From contig JAIUNW010000004.1 of NCBI GenBank assembly GCA_020161535.1, forward strand, positions 228,166 to 292,165: a stretch of 64,000 bases of DNA, read 5' to 3'. This document shows positions 8,864 to 17,275 of this stretch, piece by piece (within the stretch, counting starts at the first letter, position 1; each line of letters begins with the position of its first letter). Below the pieces are notes generated by a model. It was not told the DNA's origin. It worked only from the letters and a program-made list of their open reading frames with translations, and did not search any database. Source of the stretch: Bacteroidota bacterium. GTDB lineage: Bacteria; Bacteroidota; Bacteroidia; Chitinophagales; Chitinophagaceae. The position numbers and the translations under genes were made by a program.

Positions 8864-9886
8864 TTAATTGTGTATATGCACTTGCGGCACGTCCACATCG
8901 GGACTGAACAGCGGATTTTTGGTCAGGCTGCTATCGGTCAATGTTTGGAGGAAAGCAATCAACAGGTCTTGTTCTCCCGCATTGAGCGAGATGGTTTGTG
9001 CATAGTGCGACATTACTTCTGACAAACTACCAAATCGCCCATCGTGCATATAAGGAAAACTGAAGGCCACGTTTCGCAGCGAAGGCACTTTGAATTTGCC
9101 ATAATCTGCCGCATCGCCGGTGATTGCCATTCTGCCCACATCATTACGCACCGGATCTACCGGTAAATTATCATTCACATATGCATTGTTGGTAAAAAGC
9201 GGTTCTGCATGACAGTTAGTACAGCCCTTTGATTGGAACAGCGCATAACCCGCCGCCTCATTTACATCAAAGCTGGCTGTTCCGGCTTTTACCTGGTCGT
9301 ATTTGGCATCGGCCGATACCAGCATCAGCATGAACTGGCTCAGGGCCTTTGTCATGTTGGCGGTATTGATGGCACCGTCGGCAAATGCCGCTTTGAACAG
9401 GGCTGGATAGTCGGGATCGGCCGCCAGTTTTGCCAGCACATGGGGAATGGTTTCAGCCATTTCATTGGGAGCTGTGATGGGTGCCAGGGGCTGCAGGTCC
9501 AGGTTGCTGATACCGCCATCGCGGTGAAAAGCCGATTGCCAGGCGAGGTTGTTCAGGGCCGGTGCGTTGCGGGTAGTGAATTGGTTGTTGAAGCCGTGAC
9601 TGAAATCATGGTCGTAATTCGAAAAAGCAGCAAACTGCTGGTGGCAACTGCCGCAGGGAAAGTTGCCATCTTTGGAAAGCTTTCCGTCGTAAAACAATTT
9701 CTTGCCGAGGGCAAAACCAGCATTGGTAATGGGGTTGGCATTGAAATCATACACCGTGGCCGGCCACCCGTCGGGTGCCTTGAAAACGATGGGTTCGGTG
9801 ACGACGTCTTTTTGTTTGTTGCAGGCGAGCGCGAAAACGGCCACTGAACAAAGCCCAAACGATATCCAGGTGAGCAGGTTTCTCAC
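8864..9886 (-). CDS. Di-haem cytochrome c peroxidase family protein, MbnH-like
   Basis: A 340-residue lipoprotein (lipobox FALAC, Cys22) with two haem-attachment motifs, CGSCH (78-82) and CTNCH (222-226), and the SLRNVAFSFPYMHDGRF segment of the CcpA/MauG superfamily. When such a gene is paired with an MbnP gene the enzyme is called MbnH; it oxidises a tryptophan of its partner to kynurenine rather than reducing peroxide. The frame is open from a TTG at 9916, but I prefer the GTG at 9886: it overlaps the MbnP stop as GTGA and puts the signal peptide (MRNLLTWISFG) at the true N-terminus. It follows the MbnP-like gene in a two-gene operon. Confidence 0.85.
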   Translation of the reverse strand: MRNLLTWISFGLCSVAVFALACNKQKDVVTEPIVFKAPDGWPATVYDFNANPITNAGFALGKKLFYDGKLSKDGNFPCGSCHQQFAAFSNYDHDFSHGFNNQFTTRNAPALNNLAWQSAFHRDGGISNLDLQPLAPITAPNEMAETIPHVLAKLAADPDYPALFKAAFADGAINTANMTKALSQFMLMLVSADAKYDQVKAGTASFDVNEAAGYALFQSKGCTNCHAEPLFTNNAYVNDNLPVDPVRNDVGRMAITGDAADYGKFKVPSLRNVAFSFPYMHDGRFGSLSEVMSHYAQTISLNAGEQDLLIAFLQTLTDSSLTKNPLFSPDVDVPQVHIHN

Positions 9887-10632
9887 TGTACCTGGTAGTT
9901 GGTGGTGCTGAAACAAGCCGCGAAATTGTCGGCAATCTGCGCCGCGCGTTCGCCGGGCGTCATGACCGTGGCCGTATCGGCGATGCGTAGGGGATGGGCG
10001 CCGGCGAAGAAATTATCCATCTGTACCGATAGGTTTACCCGCAGGGTTTGACCCGAACCCAATTGCCCGCTTTCATCGGCCGCAAAATCTGTTTCGAGTG
10101 TGCGAATGGCGCTGTAGGGGGACCTGAAACCGCCGATATGGTATTCAAATTTTCCGTTGGCCTGGTTGGAAGCCGTTGAATTGCCCTCGAGCTTGAGGAA
10201 GATATAGCCACTGTTCCAGGTCCAGAACATGCCCAATAATGGATCGAGTGGGCCGGATTGCACACCGCTGACATTGCGGGCACTGTCGACCCCGAACTGG
10301 TATTGCAGGTGGCTGTATTGCCCCGGACTAACCTCCATGCGTATGCGAAAACTAGCGGTGTCGTTGAAATCGACCAGGTTATATTGATCGAGCGAAACAA
10401 TACTGCCATCTGTTTTGGTGAGTTTGAATTGGCCCAGGTAGAACTTGAAACTGGTTGGCCGCAGCAATTCCCCATAAATATTGCTGTAGTTGGCATTGGC
10501 CTGGAAAGCGCTGCTATTCATTTCAGGCGATAGCCGGATCTCGAGCCAGGCGGCTTTGTCTTCACGACTGTTGTCTTTGGAACAGGCGGCAAAAAGGGTG
10601 AGGAGCAGCACGCTCAGCAACGGATATTTCAT
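9883..10632 (-). CDS. MbnP-like copper-binding lipoprotein
   Basis: A 249-residue lipoprotein (lipobox LFAAC, Cys17). It shows the features of the MbnP family: FKFYLGQFKL (about 62-71), YNLVDF (84-89) and the strongly conserved GMFWTWNSGYIFLKLEG (134-150). In methanotrophs MbnP is a periplasmic copper-binding protein whose tryptophan is changed to kynurenine by the partner MbnH. The pair also occurs widely without methanobactin. I start at the ATG at 10632; the 32 codons further upstream would read through the short region shared with divergent dtd. No methanobactin precursor or other copper gene is nearby, so a copper role here is inferred. Confidence 0.82.
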   Translation of the reverse strand: MKYPLLSVLLLTLFAACSKDNSREDKAAWLEIRLSPEMNSSAFQANANYSNIYGELLRPTSFKFYLGQFKLTKTDGSIVSLDQYNLVDFNDTASFRIRMEVSPGQYSHLQYQFGVDSARNVSGVQSGPLDPLLGMFWTWNSGYIFLKLEGNSTASNQANGKFEYHIGGFRSPYSAIRTLETDFAADESGQLGSGQTLRVNLSVQMDNFFAGAHPLRIADTATVMTPGERAAQIADNFAACFSTTNYQVQ

Positions 10633-10668
10633 GTTATTTTCGGCGTTCACCTTGAAGTTACACAAATT

Positions 10669-11121
10669 ATGAGAGTGGTTATACAGCGGGTCAGGAAGGC
10701 ATCGGTAACGATCAACGGAAATATTCATTCGTCGATTGGCCCGGGGCTCCTGGTGTTGCTGGGTATTGAAGACAGCGATTCTACAGAAGATGTGGCCTGG
10801 CTATGTGGCAAAATCTGCCAGTTGCGCATTTTTAATGATGAGCAGGGGGTGATGAACCGGTCGGTTGCCGATATAAACGGCGAAGTGCTGCTGGTGAGCC
10901 AGTTTACCCTGCATGCGAGTACGAAAAAAGGCAATCGTCCGTCGTATATCCGGGCATCCAAACCCCCGATCGCCATCCCCCTGTATGAAAACTTCTTGAC
11001 CCAGTTGAGCAATAGCCTGGGCAAACCGGTTGCGGCAGGCGTTTTCGGCGCCGATATGCTGGTGGCCCTCGAAAACGACGGACCAGTCACCATTTGGATC
11101 GACAGCAAAAACAAGGAGTAG
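10669..11121 (+). CDS. dtd: D-aminoacyl-tRNA deacylase
   Basis: A 150-residue enzyme of the usual DTD length. It removes D-amino acids, and glycine from tRNA-Ala, when they are wrongly attached to tRNA. Both signature motifs are intact: SQFTLHASTKKG (77-88) and NDGPVTIWID (136-145), which contains the cis Gly-Pro pair that rejects L-amino acids. The gene diverges from the MbnP-like gene with only 36 bp between the start codons, so the two promoters must overlap. It is followed, after a 12-bp-arm hairpin, by a MazG-like gene and glyQS, giving a small translation-quality group. Confidence 0.95.
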   Translation: MRVVIQRVRKASVTINGNIHSSIGPGLLVLLGIEDSDSTEDVAWLCGKICQLRIFNDEQGVMNRSVADINGEVLLVSQFTLHASTKKGNRPSYIRASKPPIAIPLYENFLTQLSNSLGKPVAAGVFGADMLVALENDGPVTIWIDSKNKE

Positions 11122-11125
11122 TTTT

Positions 11126-11152
11126 TACCCGACGGGTGCCACCCGTCGGGTA
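11126..11152. repeat. Perfect hairpin built of two ACCCGACGGGT palindromes
   Basis: Arms TACCCGACGGGT (11126-11137) and ACCCGTCGGGTA (11141-11152) pair perfectly over 12 bp with a GCC loop. Each arm is itself an odd palindrome. No T-tract follows on either strand, so it is not a canonical terminator. The same 11-mer core recurs at 9766-9776 and 47234-47244. It sits between dtd and the MazG-like gene. Confidence 0.7.
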
Positions 11153-11156
11153 GTAA

Positions 11157-11501
11157 ATGATTGATATGCAAGAACTTACAATAAAACAGGCGCAACACGA
11201 AGTGGATCAGTGGATCAAAACCGTGGGCGTGCGCTATTTCGGCGAGCTCACCAACCTCGGTATTTTAATGGAAGAAGTGGGCGAACTTTCCCGGCTACTG
11301 GTGCGCACCTACGGCGAGCAATCGTTCAAAGAAAGCGACAAAAACAAAGCGCTGGCCGATGAAATGGCCGATGTGCTCTGGGTGTTGATTTGCCTGGCCA
11401 ACCAAACCGGCGTAGACCTGGCAACAGCCTTCCGGAAAAACATGGAAAAGAAGTCTGGCCGCGACGCCGACCGCCACCGGCAAAACCCCAAACTTGGGTA
11501 A
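11157..11501 (+). CDS. MazG-like nucleotide pyrophosphohydrolase
   Basis: A 114-residue all-helical protein of the MazG/iMazG type. The metal-binding pattern is EEVGELSRLL (about 40-49) followed by DEMADVLW (about 67-74), giving the E-x-x-E and E-x-x-D acidic ligands. Such short enzymes hydrolyse non-canonical or regulatory NTPs to NMP and pyrophosphate. The substrate cannot be assigned. The ATG at 11157 is used; a second ATG three codons on (11166) is possible. The gene ends 23 bp before glyQS. Confidence 0.88.
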   Translation: MIDMQELTIKQAQHEVDQWIKTVGVRYFGELTNLGILMEEVGELSRLLVRTYGEQSFKESDKNKALADEMADVLWVLICLANQTGVDLATAFRKNMEKKSGRDADRHRQNPKLG

Positions 11502-11508
11502 AACCCAA

Positions 11509-11516
11509 TATATTTG
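11509..11516 (+). promoter_or_regulatory. -7 box (TATATTTG) for glyQS
   Basis: A perfect TAnnTTTG box 8 nt before the glyQS ATG. It supports the start at 11525 over the open upstream frame, which runs back through the MazG-like gene. Confidence 0.6.
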
Positions 11517-11524
11517 CCTCCCTT

Positions 11525-12979
11525 ATGGCAAACGATACCAACAAGTTCCAGGCGATCATTTCGCACTGTAAAGAGTACGGCTTCATTTTCCCTTCGAGCG
11601 AAATTTACGATGGCCTTAGCGCTGTATATGATTACGGTCAGAACGGCAGCGAACTGAAGAAGAATATCCGCGACTATTGGTGGAAATGGATGACCCAGCT
11701 CCAGGAAGAAAACATCGTTGGTATCGATGCGGCCATCTTTATGCACCCCACTACCTGGAAGGCCAGCGGCCACGTTGACAATTTCAGCGACCCGATGATC
11801 GATAACAAAGACAGCAAAAAGCGCTATCGGGTTGATCACCTGATCGAAGCCTTTGCCGATACCCTGCCCGAGGCCGAGAAAGAGGCCCTGCTGGCCGAGA
11901 TGGAAGCCCTGCTGAAAACCGAAGATTTCGCCGGACTCAAATCCCTGATCGAAGCCCGGAAGATGAAATGCAGCGTGAGTGGCACGGCCAACTGGACCGA
12001 TGTGCGCCAGTTTAACCTCATGTTCAAGACCGAATTCGGTGCCGTTAGCGGCGAAGCCGACGACAATATGGTGTACCTGCGGCCCGAAACCGCCCAGGGC
12101 ATTTTCGTGAACTTTCTGAATGTGCAAAAAAGCGGTCGGATGAAGATCCCTTTCGGCATCGCTCAGATTGGTAAGGCATTTCGCAATGAAATCGTGGCCC
12201 GGCAGTTCATTTTCCGGATGCGCGAATTTGAGCAGATGGAAATGCAGTTTTTCATTCGCCCTGGCACGCAAAAAGAATGGTACGAGTACTGGAAAAATGC
12301 CCGGATGCAGTGGCACCTGAGCCTGGGCATTCCGGCCGAAAAATACAAGTTTCACGACCACGCCAAGCTGGCCCATTACGCCGACGCCGCTTGCGATATC
12401 GAATACAATTTCCCCATAGGTTTTAAAGAAGTAGAGGGCATTCACAGCCGCACCGATTTTGACCTGCGCAACCACCAGGAATACAGCAAAAAGAAGATGC
12501 AGTATTTCGACGCTGAATTGGGCCCCGACGGCAAACCTTATGGCAATTATATCCCGTATGTTATTGAGACCTCGATTGGTCTGGACAGAACGGTTATGAT
12601 GGTATTGAGCGAAGCCTACGAAGAGCAGGACCTCGGCACCCCCGAAAAGCCCGATTCAAGGGTCGTGCTCCGGTTTCCGCCCAAATTGGCACCCGTGAAA
12701 CTGGGTATTTTACCCCTCATGAAAAAGGACGGATTACCCGAAATTGCCCGCGAATTGCTGGCTGAATGCCGGGCTTCCTTCCGCTGTTTTTATGAAGAAA
12801 AAGACGCGATCGGCAAGCGCTATCGCAGGCAGGATGCCATCGGAACCCCTTTTTGTGTTACGATCGACCACCAGACCAAAGAAGACCGGACGGTAACCAT
12901 CCGTTACCGCGACAGCATGGAGCAGGAAAGAATCCCGTTGGATCAGGTAAAAAATTTGATTGCAAAAGCAATTGACTAA
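11525..12979 (+). CDS. glyQS: Glycyl-tRNA synthetase (single-chain, alpha2 type)
   Basis: A 484-residue class II aminoacyl-tRNA synthetase of the single-polypeptide type. The class II core is seen in MVYLRPETAQGIFVNF (motif 2 region, about 182-197), FRNEIVARQFIFRMREFEQMEMQFF (about 220-245) and the motif 3 arginine in ETSIGLDRTVMMVL (about 350). The C-terminal 110 residues (from RFPPKLAPVKLGILPL) form the anticodon-binding domain. The start at 11525 (MANDTNKFQ) matches the family; the 45 codons open upstream lie in the preceding gene in another frame. No T-box is expected or seen. Confidence 0.96.
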   Translation: MANDTNKFQAIISHCKEYGFIFPSSEIYDGLSAVYDYGQNGSELKKNIRDYWWKWMTQLQEENIVGIDAAIFMHPTTWKASGHVDNFSDPMIDNKDSKKRYRVDHLIEAFADTLPEAEKEALLAEMEALLKTEDFAGLKSLIEARKMKCSVSGTANWTDVRQFNLMFKTEFGAVSGEADDNMVYLRPETAQGIFVNFLNVQKSGRMKIPFGIAQIGKAFRNEIVARQFIFRMREFEQMEMQFFIRPGTQKEWYEYWKNARMQWHLSLGIPAEKYKFHDHAKLAHYADAACDIEYNFPIGFKEVEGIHSRTDFDLRNHQEYSKKKMQYFDAELGPDGKPYGNYIPYVIETSIGLDRTVMMVLSEAYEEQDLGTPEKPDSRVVLRFPPKLAPVKLGILPLMKKDGLPEIARELLAECRASFRCFYEEKDAIGKRYRRQDAIGTPFCVTIDHQTKEDRTVTIRYRDSMEQERIPLDQVKNLIAKAID

Positions 12980-12982
12980 TAA

Positions 12983-12990
12983 TATATTTG
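12983..12990 (+). promoter_or_regulatory. -7 box (TATATTTG) upstream of the first small membrane gene
   Basis: A perfect TAnnTTTG box that starts 3 bp after the glyQS stop and lies 54 nt before the ATG at 13045. It gives the small gene its own promoter and a short leader. Confidence 0.5.
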
Positions 12991-13044
12991 TCTAATACCC
13001 CTAACCGAATTGCCACTCACCACTAGAAGTAAGGCCCACTGCAT

Positions 13045-13326
13045 ATGCTACATATAAATCTCCATTTCGGAATACTTGCACTGCTCCTGTTTCTGGCTTT
13101 TGTTGCCGGATTTTTCCTTCGCTCATTGAATATCAATTCATTACGCGAACGAGTTTTAGAATTGGAGCGCGAAAAGATGCAGGACCATGCTGAAATTCTT
13201 CAACTACAAAAGAAGATGTCTGAGAAGCAGCAAGACAAGGCCAGCTCGCCCGCTGCAACACCCGTAGTGGCCCTTAAGGAGAACGGCCAGCCCGACGGGG
13301 GGAAAAATCGCCTCGCCTCCCATTAA
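13045..13326 (+). CDS. Small membrane-anchored coiled-coil protein (paralogue 1)
   Basis: A 93-residue protein with one transmembrane helix (about 8-28) and then a charged helix RERVLELEREKMQDHAEILQLQ (about 35-56) with heptad-like leucines. The tail is rich in P, A, K and G and looks disordered. No known domain was recognised. The next gene encodes a protein of the same layout, with shared positions in LELExEM..xHAEILxLxK, so the two are probably a tandem duplication. The ATG at 13045 follows a promoter box at 12983. A role as an anchor or scaffold is only a guess. Confidence 0.75.
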   Translation: MLHINLHFGILALLLFLAFVAGFFLRSLNINSLRERVLELEREKMQDHAEILQLQKKMSEKQQDKASSPAATPVVALKENGQPDGGKNRLASH

Positions 13327-13426
13327 GCGCCAATTACCGACGTTTTCGTTACAATAATCGGACACCTGGTTCGTTTATGATTCAATAACGTATCCTTTGA
13401 ATTCATAAACTCAAACCAAATTTTCT

Positions 13427-13693
13427 ATGATGTTCGCCAATATCACACTCGCCATGCTTAAGTGGTTGATTGCAGCGTTTGCATCGGGATCTTTAATTGG
13501 TTTCGCATTCCGTACCCAAAGAATCGCCAAAGCCAAAAAACGCATTCTTGAATTGGAGACCGAGATGGTTGAAAACCACGCGGAAATTCTCCGATTACAC
13601 AAGATACACGCTGATAAATCAGGCAACCAGGCTAAAGTGCCCGTCATCAACCTGAAATCAGACCAGGTTGTAGCAGCCATCGCCAAAGCTTAA
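13427..13693 (+). CDS. Small membrane-anchored coiled-coil protein (paralogue 2)
   Basis: An 88-residue protein with one transmembrane helix (about 10-29), then a basic stop-transfer stretch (RTQRIAKAKKR) and a helix LELETEMVENHAEILRLHK (about 40-58). This segment aligns with the preceding gene's protein (LELEREKMQDHAEILQLQK). The tail PVINLKSDQVVAAIAKA also recalls the partner's PVVALKENGQ. It is separated from paralogue 1 by 100 bp and its stop overlaps the convergent flavin reductase stop (TTAA). The start could be the second ATG. Function unknown. Confidence 0.75.
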   Translation: MMFANITLAMLKWLIAAFASGSLIGFAFRTQRIAKAKKRILELETEMVENHAEILRLHKIHADKSGNQAKVPVINLKSDQVVAAIAKA

Positions 13694-14439
13694 CCGTAGA
13701 GTTCGAGATGAATGTCTTTTTTGTCGTAGCCGAGCGCTTGTAAACGTGTTCGGGCTTCGTCTATCATTTCGCGCCAACCGCATAAAAAGAAATTCGCCGG
13801 ATAGCTTCCCGAAGCTGATCCGGCTTTTTTTTGGGCGCATAATTCTTCGTACACCGCGTGTACATACCCTCTTCTCACGAGGTGATCATGACTGGTTTCG
13901 CGACTGTAAATCGGAAAATAATGAAAGGAAGGCACTTCGGCCATGAGCTCGCGCATTTCGTCCTGGTACAATGCATTGCTGATATAGCGACAACCGAAAA
14001 TTAGGTACAGTTCGGCATGTGGGATATTATTATTCAGTATATGATGCACCATCGATCGAAAAGGCGCGATACCCGTACCGGTGCATATCATTACTACATC
14101 CTTCTCAATGGGTTCGGGCAGGGTAAAAACGCCTTGCGGTCCGCGTAGAGTGAGCAAAGAACCCACCTGTATTTCGTCGAAAAGATATTGTGTACCCGCG
14201 CCACCATCCAGGCGAACAATCACCAGTTCAATCACATTGGTATTGTCGGGCCAGGAAGCGATTGAATAGCTTCGCCAGCGTTTGTTACGTTGTTCATGAA
14301 TGGGAAGATCTAGCGTGATGAATTGCCCGGGCTTGAAGTCAAAAGGATTTGTCTCGTCGACCCGAATCCAGAATCGCCGCGTGGCAACGGCTTCATCTTG
14401 GATCCTGATAACCGTACCTGTTTGCCATGGCTGCAGCAT
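13690..14439 (-). CDS. FAD-dependent ferredoxin/flavodoxin--NADP reductase-family oxidoreductase
   Basis: A 249-residue enzyme of the ferredoxin-NADP reductase superfamily. The FAD-binding motif is RSYSIAS (56-62) and the NAD(P)-binding motif is CTGTGIAPFRSM (119-130). FFLCGWREMIDEAR near residue 225 matches the usual CG(P/W)xxM segment, and the protein ends shortly after in an aromatic-poor tail. No [2Fe-2S] domain is attached, so a separate electron carrier is expected. The gene stands alone, convergent with the small membrane gene and divergent from the TMEM220-type gene. The partner cannot be told from sequence. Confidence 0.9.
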   Translation of the reverse strand: MLQPWQTGTVIRIQDEAVATRRFWIRVDETNPFDFKPGQFITLDLPIHEQRNKRWRSYSIASWPDNTNVIELVIVRLDGGAGTQYLFDEIQVGSLLTLRGPQGVFTLPEPIEKDVVMICTGTGIAPFRSMVHHILNNNIPHAELYLIFGCRYISNALYQDEMRELMAEVPSFHYFPIYSRETSHDHLVRRGYVHAVYEELCAQKKAGSASGSYPANFFLCGWREMIDEARTRLQALGYDKKDIHLELYG

Positions 14440-14478
14440 ACGATGAATTTTACAGAAAGGTAAGAATTATAATTGTGG

Positions 14479-14486
14479 TAAATTTG
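14479..14486 (+). promoter_or_regulatory. -7 box (TAAATTTG) for the TMEM220-type gene and the TonB-dependent receptor
   Basis: A perfect TAnnTTTG box 8 nt before the ATG at 14495. It probably drives both genes, because their coding regions overlap by 4 bp. Confidence 0.55.
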
Positions 14487-14494
14487 GCACCGCC

Positions 14495-14872
14495 ATGATG
14501 CGCATCCTGAATATCGTATTTGTCGTTTTGTTTGTTATTTCTGCCGCCCTGCAGTACAACGACCCTGATCCCTATATCTGGGCACCGATTTATCTCTATG
14601 GTGCGTATATCTGTTACCAATCGGCCAGGGGCATTTTCAAACCCGGCCTGTATATCGCGGGCTGGCTGGTATATGGAGGCTATGCGGCCTATCTTTTCTT
14701 CGACAAGTTCGGGGTGTTGAGCTGGATCAACCAGCACCATGCTGAAAGCATTGTTAGAACCATGCAGGCCGATAAACCATGGATTGAAGAGACGCGTGAG
14801 TTTGGCGGACTACTAATCTTAATCATCGCACTTGCGATCAACTGGGTGTGGTGGCGCTTAAAAAAAACATGA
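14495..14872 (+). CDS. Transmembrane 220 (TMEM220) family protein
   Basis: A 125-residue protein with four hydrophobic helices (about 4-20, 27-45, 48-68 and 104-121). The early QYNDPDPYIW segment (about 19-28) is the hallmark of the bacterial TMEM220-like family. The molecular role of this family is not established. Its stop overlaps the start of the TonB-dependent receptor (ATGA), so the two are co-translated; a link to receptor function is inferred from that alone. Confidence 0.85.
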   Translation: MMRILNIVFVVLFVISAALQYNDPDPYIWAPIYLYGAYICYQSARGIFKPGLYIAGWLVYGGYAAYLFFDKFGVLSWINQHHAESIVRTMQADKPWIEETREFGGLLILIIALAINWVWWRLKKT

Positions 14873-17214
14873 TGAAATTCTATCTGTACCTTTTATTGCA
14901 ACTGGGCCTGTATACCGGCTATGCACAAACGAAGATTGAAGGCGATATCCGAAACGAAAAAAAACAGCCCCTGTCGGGCGTAACCGTTCACTTGTTGAAC
15001 ACCGATTTGTATACAGCCAGCAACGCCCAGGGTCAATTTCAACTCAATGCCAGTACCGGTGCCGAAGGCGTACTTGAATTGTCGGCCGTTGGTTATGCCA
15101 GCAAACTGGTTTCCTATAAACAGGGCAGCGAATTGCACATTGTGTTGAAAACAACCAGTACCGAACTCGACGAAGCGGTAGTGGTTGCTGAAAAAAAAGA
15201 AACCAGGCTGCGCGACCTGCCCATCAGTGTCACCAGCCTGAATGCACGCGAGATCAACCAGTTCCGACTCTGGAACAGCAAAGAATTGACCGCCATTGTG
15301 CCGAACTTGTTTGCCAGCGATCCTGGCGATAAACGCAATGTGGTGTCGTTAAGGGGCATCACCACCAGCTCCTACGATCCCGCCGTGATCACCTATATAG
15401 ATGGTGTTGCCCAGTTTGGCCTCGATACCTATATCGCCCAGCTATTTGATGTAGAACGGATAGAAGTGCTGCGCGGTCCGCAGGGTACTTTGTATGGCCG
15501 GAATGCCATGGGAGGCGTAATCAATATCATCACCCGCAAACCCGCTAATAAAACAACAGGCTTTGCGGAAATCAGTTTGGGCGATTACGGTTTGCAGCGT
15601 TACAGTGCCGGTGTACAGTTGCCACTGATCAAAGACAAACTTTTTCTGAAGGCCGGCGGGCTCTTTGAAAAGTCGAACGGTTTTTATACAAACGATTTCA
15701 ACAACAGTCACTACGACAAGCAACAGGCTTTCAGCGGTAATTATTCACTGGAGTATCGACCAACCGATCGCTGGCGTTTTTCACTTGATGCCAAACAGCA
15801 GAACAACCGGAACAAGGGTGCTTTCCCGCTGGTGATGGGTAAGGAAGATGCATTTGCAAATCCCTATCACTTGAACCAGAATGCCGGCACCAAACTAATC
15901 GACGATATCTGGAGCCTTTCTCTCACGGCCCGTTATACAACGCCGAAACTCCAACTCAGTTCGCAAACAGCTTATCAGCAGAACTATCGCATTTATGAGA
16001 AGCCGATCGACGCAGATTTCTCGCCGCTGGATGGCATTACCATTATCAACAACTATGGACGGCGGTGGAATAACGTCAAGGTATATACGCAGGAATTCCG
16101 GGTACAGTCGACCGATGCCCCTGGCAGCAAATTCAAATGGACAGCCGGCAGCTTTCTCTTCTTGCAAGAAGCGCCCAATAAGCAAGCCACCCATTTTGGT
16201 GAAGACGGCGAACTGGTAGGCGGCGGCGGCAAAAATTTCTCGTTGCTCAATACCTCTACCGGGCGCAACCGCGGACTAGCCATATATGGCCAGGCCAGTT
16301 ATCGATTCCTGCCACGCTGGGAATTGACAGCGGGTTTGCGACTCGATCTTGAATCGCGTGAATTGTCGGTGCGCGGCGACTACCTGTCTGATCCCGATCC
16401 CAATCCAGTGTTTGCTTACCAGGGCGATACCAGTGCCAGGGTGAAATTTCATGCATTGAGTCCGAAGTTAAACCTGGCCTATCACCTCAATGCCCAGCAA
16501 ATGCTTTTTGCAGGTTATAGCAAAGGATTCCGCACCGGCGGATTGACACCTTTGTCCGCCGATCCTTCACAACCCGCACTCTATCCCTATCAACCCGAAT
16601 ACAGCCACAATATCGAAGCCGGTTGGAAATGGCAAGACCCCAAAAACAAATGGCTGTTCAACATTACCGCTTTTTATGGTATCGTGAACGATGTGCAGGT
16701 ACCCACCCTGGTATTGCCCGATGCGGTAACCATCACCCGCAATACCGGCAAATTGCAATCAAAAGGCATTGAAGCCGAGTTGCAGGCAAAGCCTGTTAAA
16801 GGATTTGATATCCGCTATAGTTTTGGTTATACCGATGCCGCGTACGACCAATTGAAAGTCGCTTCCAATGGCGGTGAAGAAGACCTGGGTGGCAAGAAAC
16901 AAATCTTTACACCCGATGTCAATTCTATGCTGGCGCTGCAATATCGTTATGCATTTAAACAAGACTGGGCCCTGGTGCTGCGCGGTGAATGGAAATATTT
17001 AGGCCGCCAATATTTTGACCTGGCCAATCAACTGGAACAATCGCCCTATCATGTGCTCAATGCGCGTTTCGGCGTCGAGAAAGGAAAACTCAGCCTGATG
17101 GGCTGGGTGCGAAACCTGACCGATACCCGGTATATTGGCTATGCGTATGATTTTGGTGCTGTCAACCTGGCACCACCGCGCACCGTTGGGCTAACACTTG
17201 CAACAAGGTTCTAA
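14869..17214 (+). CDS. TonB-dependent receptor
   Basis: A 781-residue outer-membrane receptor. In order: a signal peptide (about 1-19, ending GYAQ), a carboxypeptidase-regulatory-like domain (about 20-100, KKQPLSGVTVHLLNTD), a plug domain (about 110-225) with RLRDLPISVT and VLRGPQGTLYGRNAMGG, and a 22-strand-type barrel to the C-terminus (LTLATRF, ending in Phe). The plug motif is shared with siderophore, vitamin and some sugar receptors, so the ligand is open. No SusD-like partner follows, which argues against a SusC-type glycan transporter. I start at 14869, overlapping the TMEM220-type stop, rather than at an alternative start codon seven codons upstream. Confidence 0.93.
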   Translation: MMKFYLYLLLQLGLYTGYAQTKIEGDIRNEKKQPLSGVTVHLLNTDLYTASNAQGQFQLNASTGAEGVLELSAVGYASKLVSYKQGSELHIVLKTTSTELDEAVVVAEKKETRLRDLPISVTSLNAREINQFRLWNSKELTAIVPNLFASDPGDKRNVVSLRGITTSSYDPAVITYIDGVAQFGLDTYIAQLFDVERIEVLRGPQGTLYGRNAMGGVINIITRKPANKTTGFAEISLGDYGLQRYSAGVQLPLIKDKLFLKAGGLFEKSNGFYTNDFNNSHYDKQQAFSGNYSLEYRPTDRWRFSLDAKQQNNRNKGAFPLVMGKEDAFANPYHLNQNAGTKLIDDIWSLSLTARYTTPKLQLSSQTAYQQNYRIYEKPIDADFSPLDGITIINNYGRRWNNVKVYTQEFRVQSTDAPGSKFKWTAGSFLFLQEAPNKQATHFGEDGELVGGGGKNFSLLNTSTGRNRGLAIYGQASYRFLPRWELTAGLRLDLESRELSVRGDYLSDPDPNPVFAYQGDTSARVKFHALSPKLNLAYHLNAQQMLFAGYSKGFRTGGLTPLSADPSQPALYPYQPEYSHNIEAGWKWQDPKNKWLFNITAFYGIVNDVQVPTLVLPDAVTITRNTGKLQSKGIEAELQAKPVKGFDIRYSFGYTDAAYDQLKVASNGGEEDLGGKKQIFTPDVNSMLALQYRYAFKQDWALVLRGEWKYLGRQYFDLANQLEQSPYHVLNARFGVEKGKLSLMGWVRNLTDTRYIGYAYDFGAVNLAPPRTVGLTLATRF

Positions 17215-17231
17215 GCCGCGAAGGATTTCTG

Positions 17232-17239
17232 TATATTTG
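17232..17239 (+). promoter_or_regulatory. -7 box (TATATTTG) for mfd
   Basis: A perfect TAnnTTTG box 36 nt before the mfd ATG, just after the receptor stop codon. It shows that the frame open from 17198 is not the real start. Confidence 0.5.
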
Positions 17240-17275
17240 CAACCCGGTTCACCTGCGGGTGAATCTTTCGTGCGT

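Noticed and set aside
11309..12475. 388-codon minus-strand frame opposite glyQS
   Set aside because: It is the antisense shadow of a well-conserved synthetase gene, and no promoter or family match was seen.
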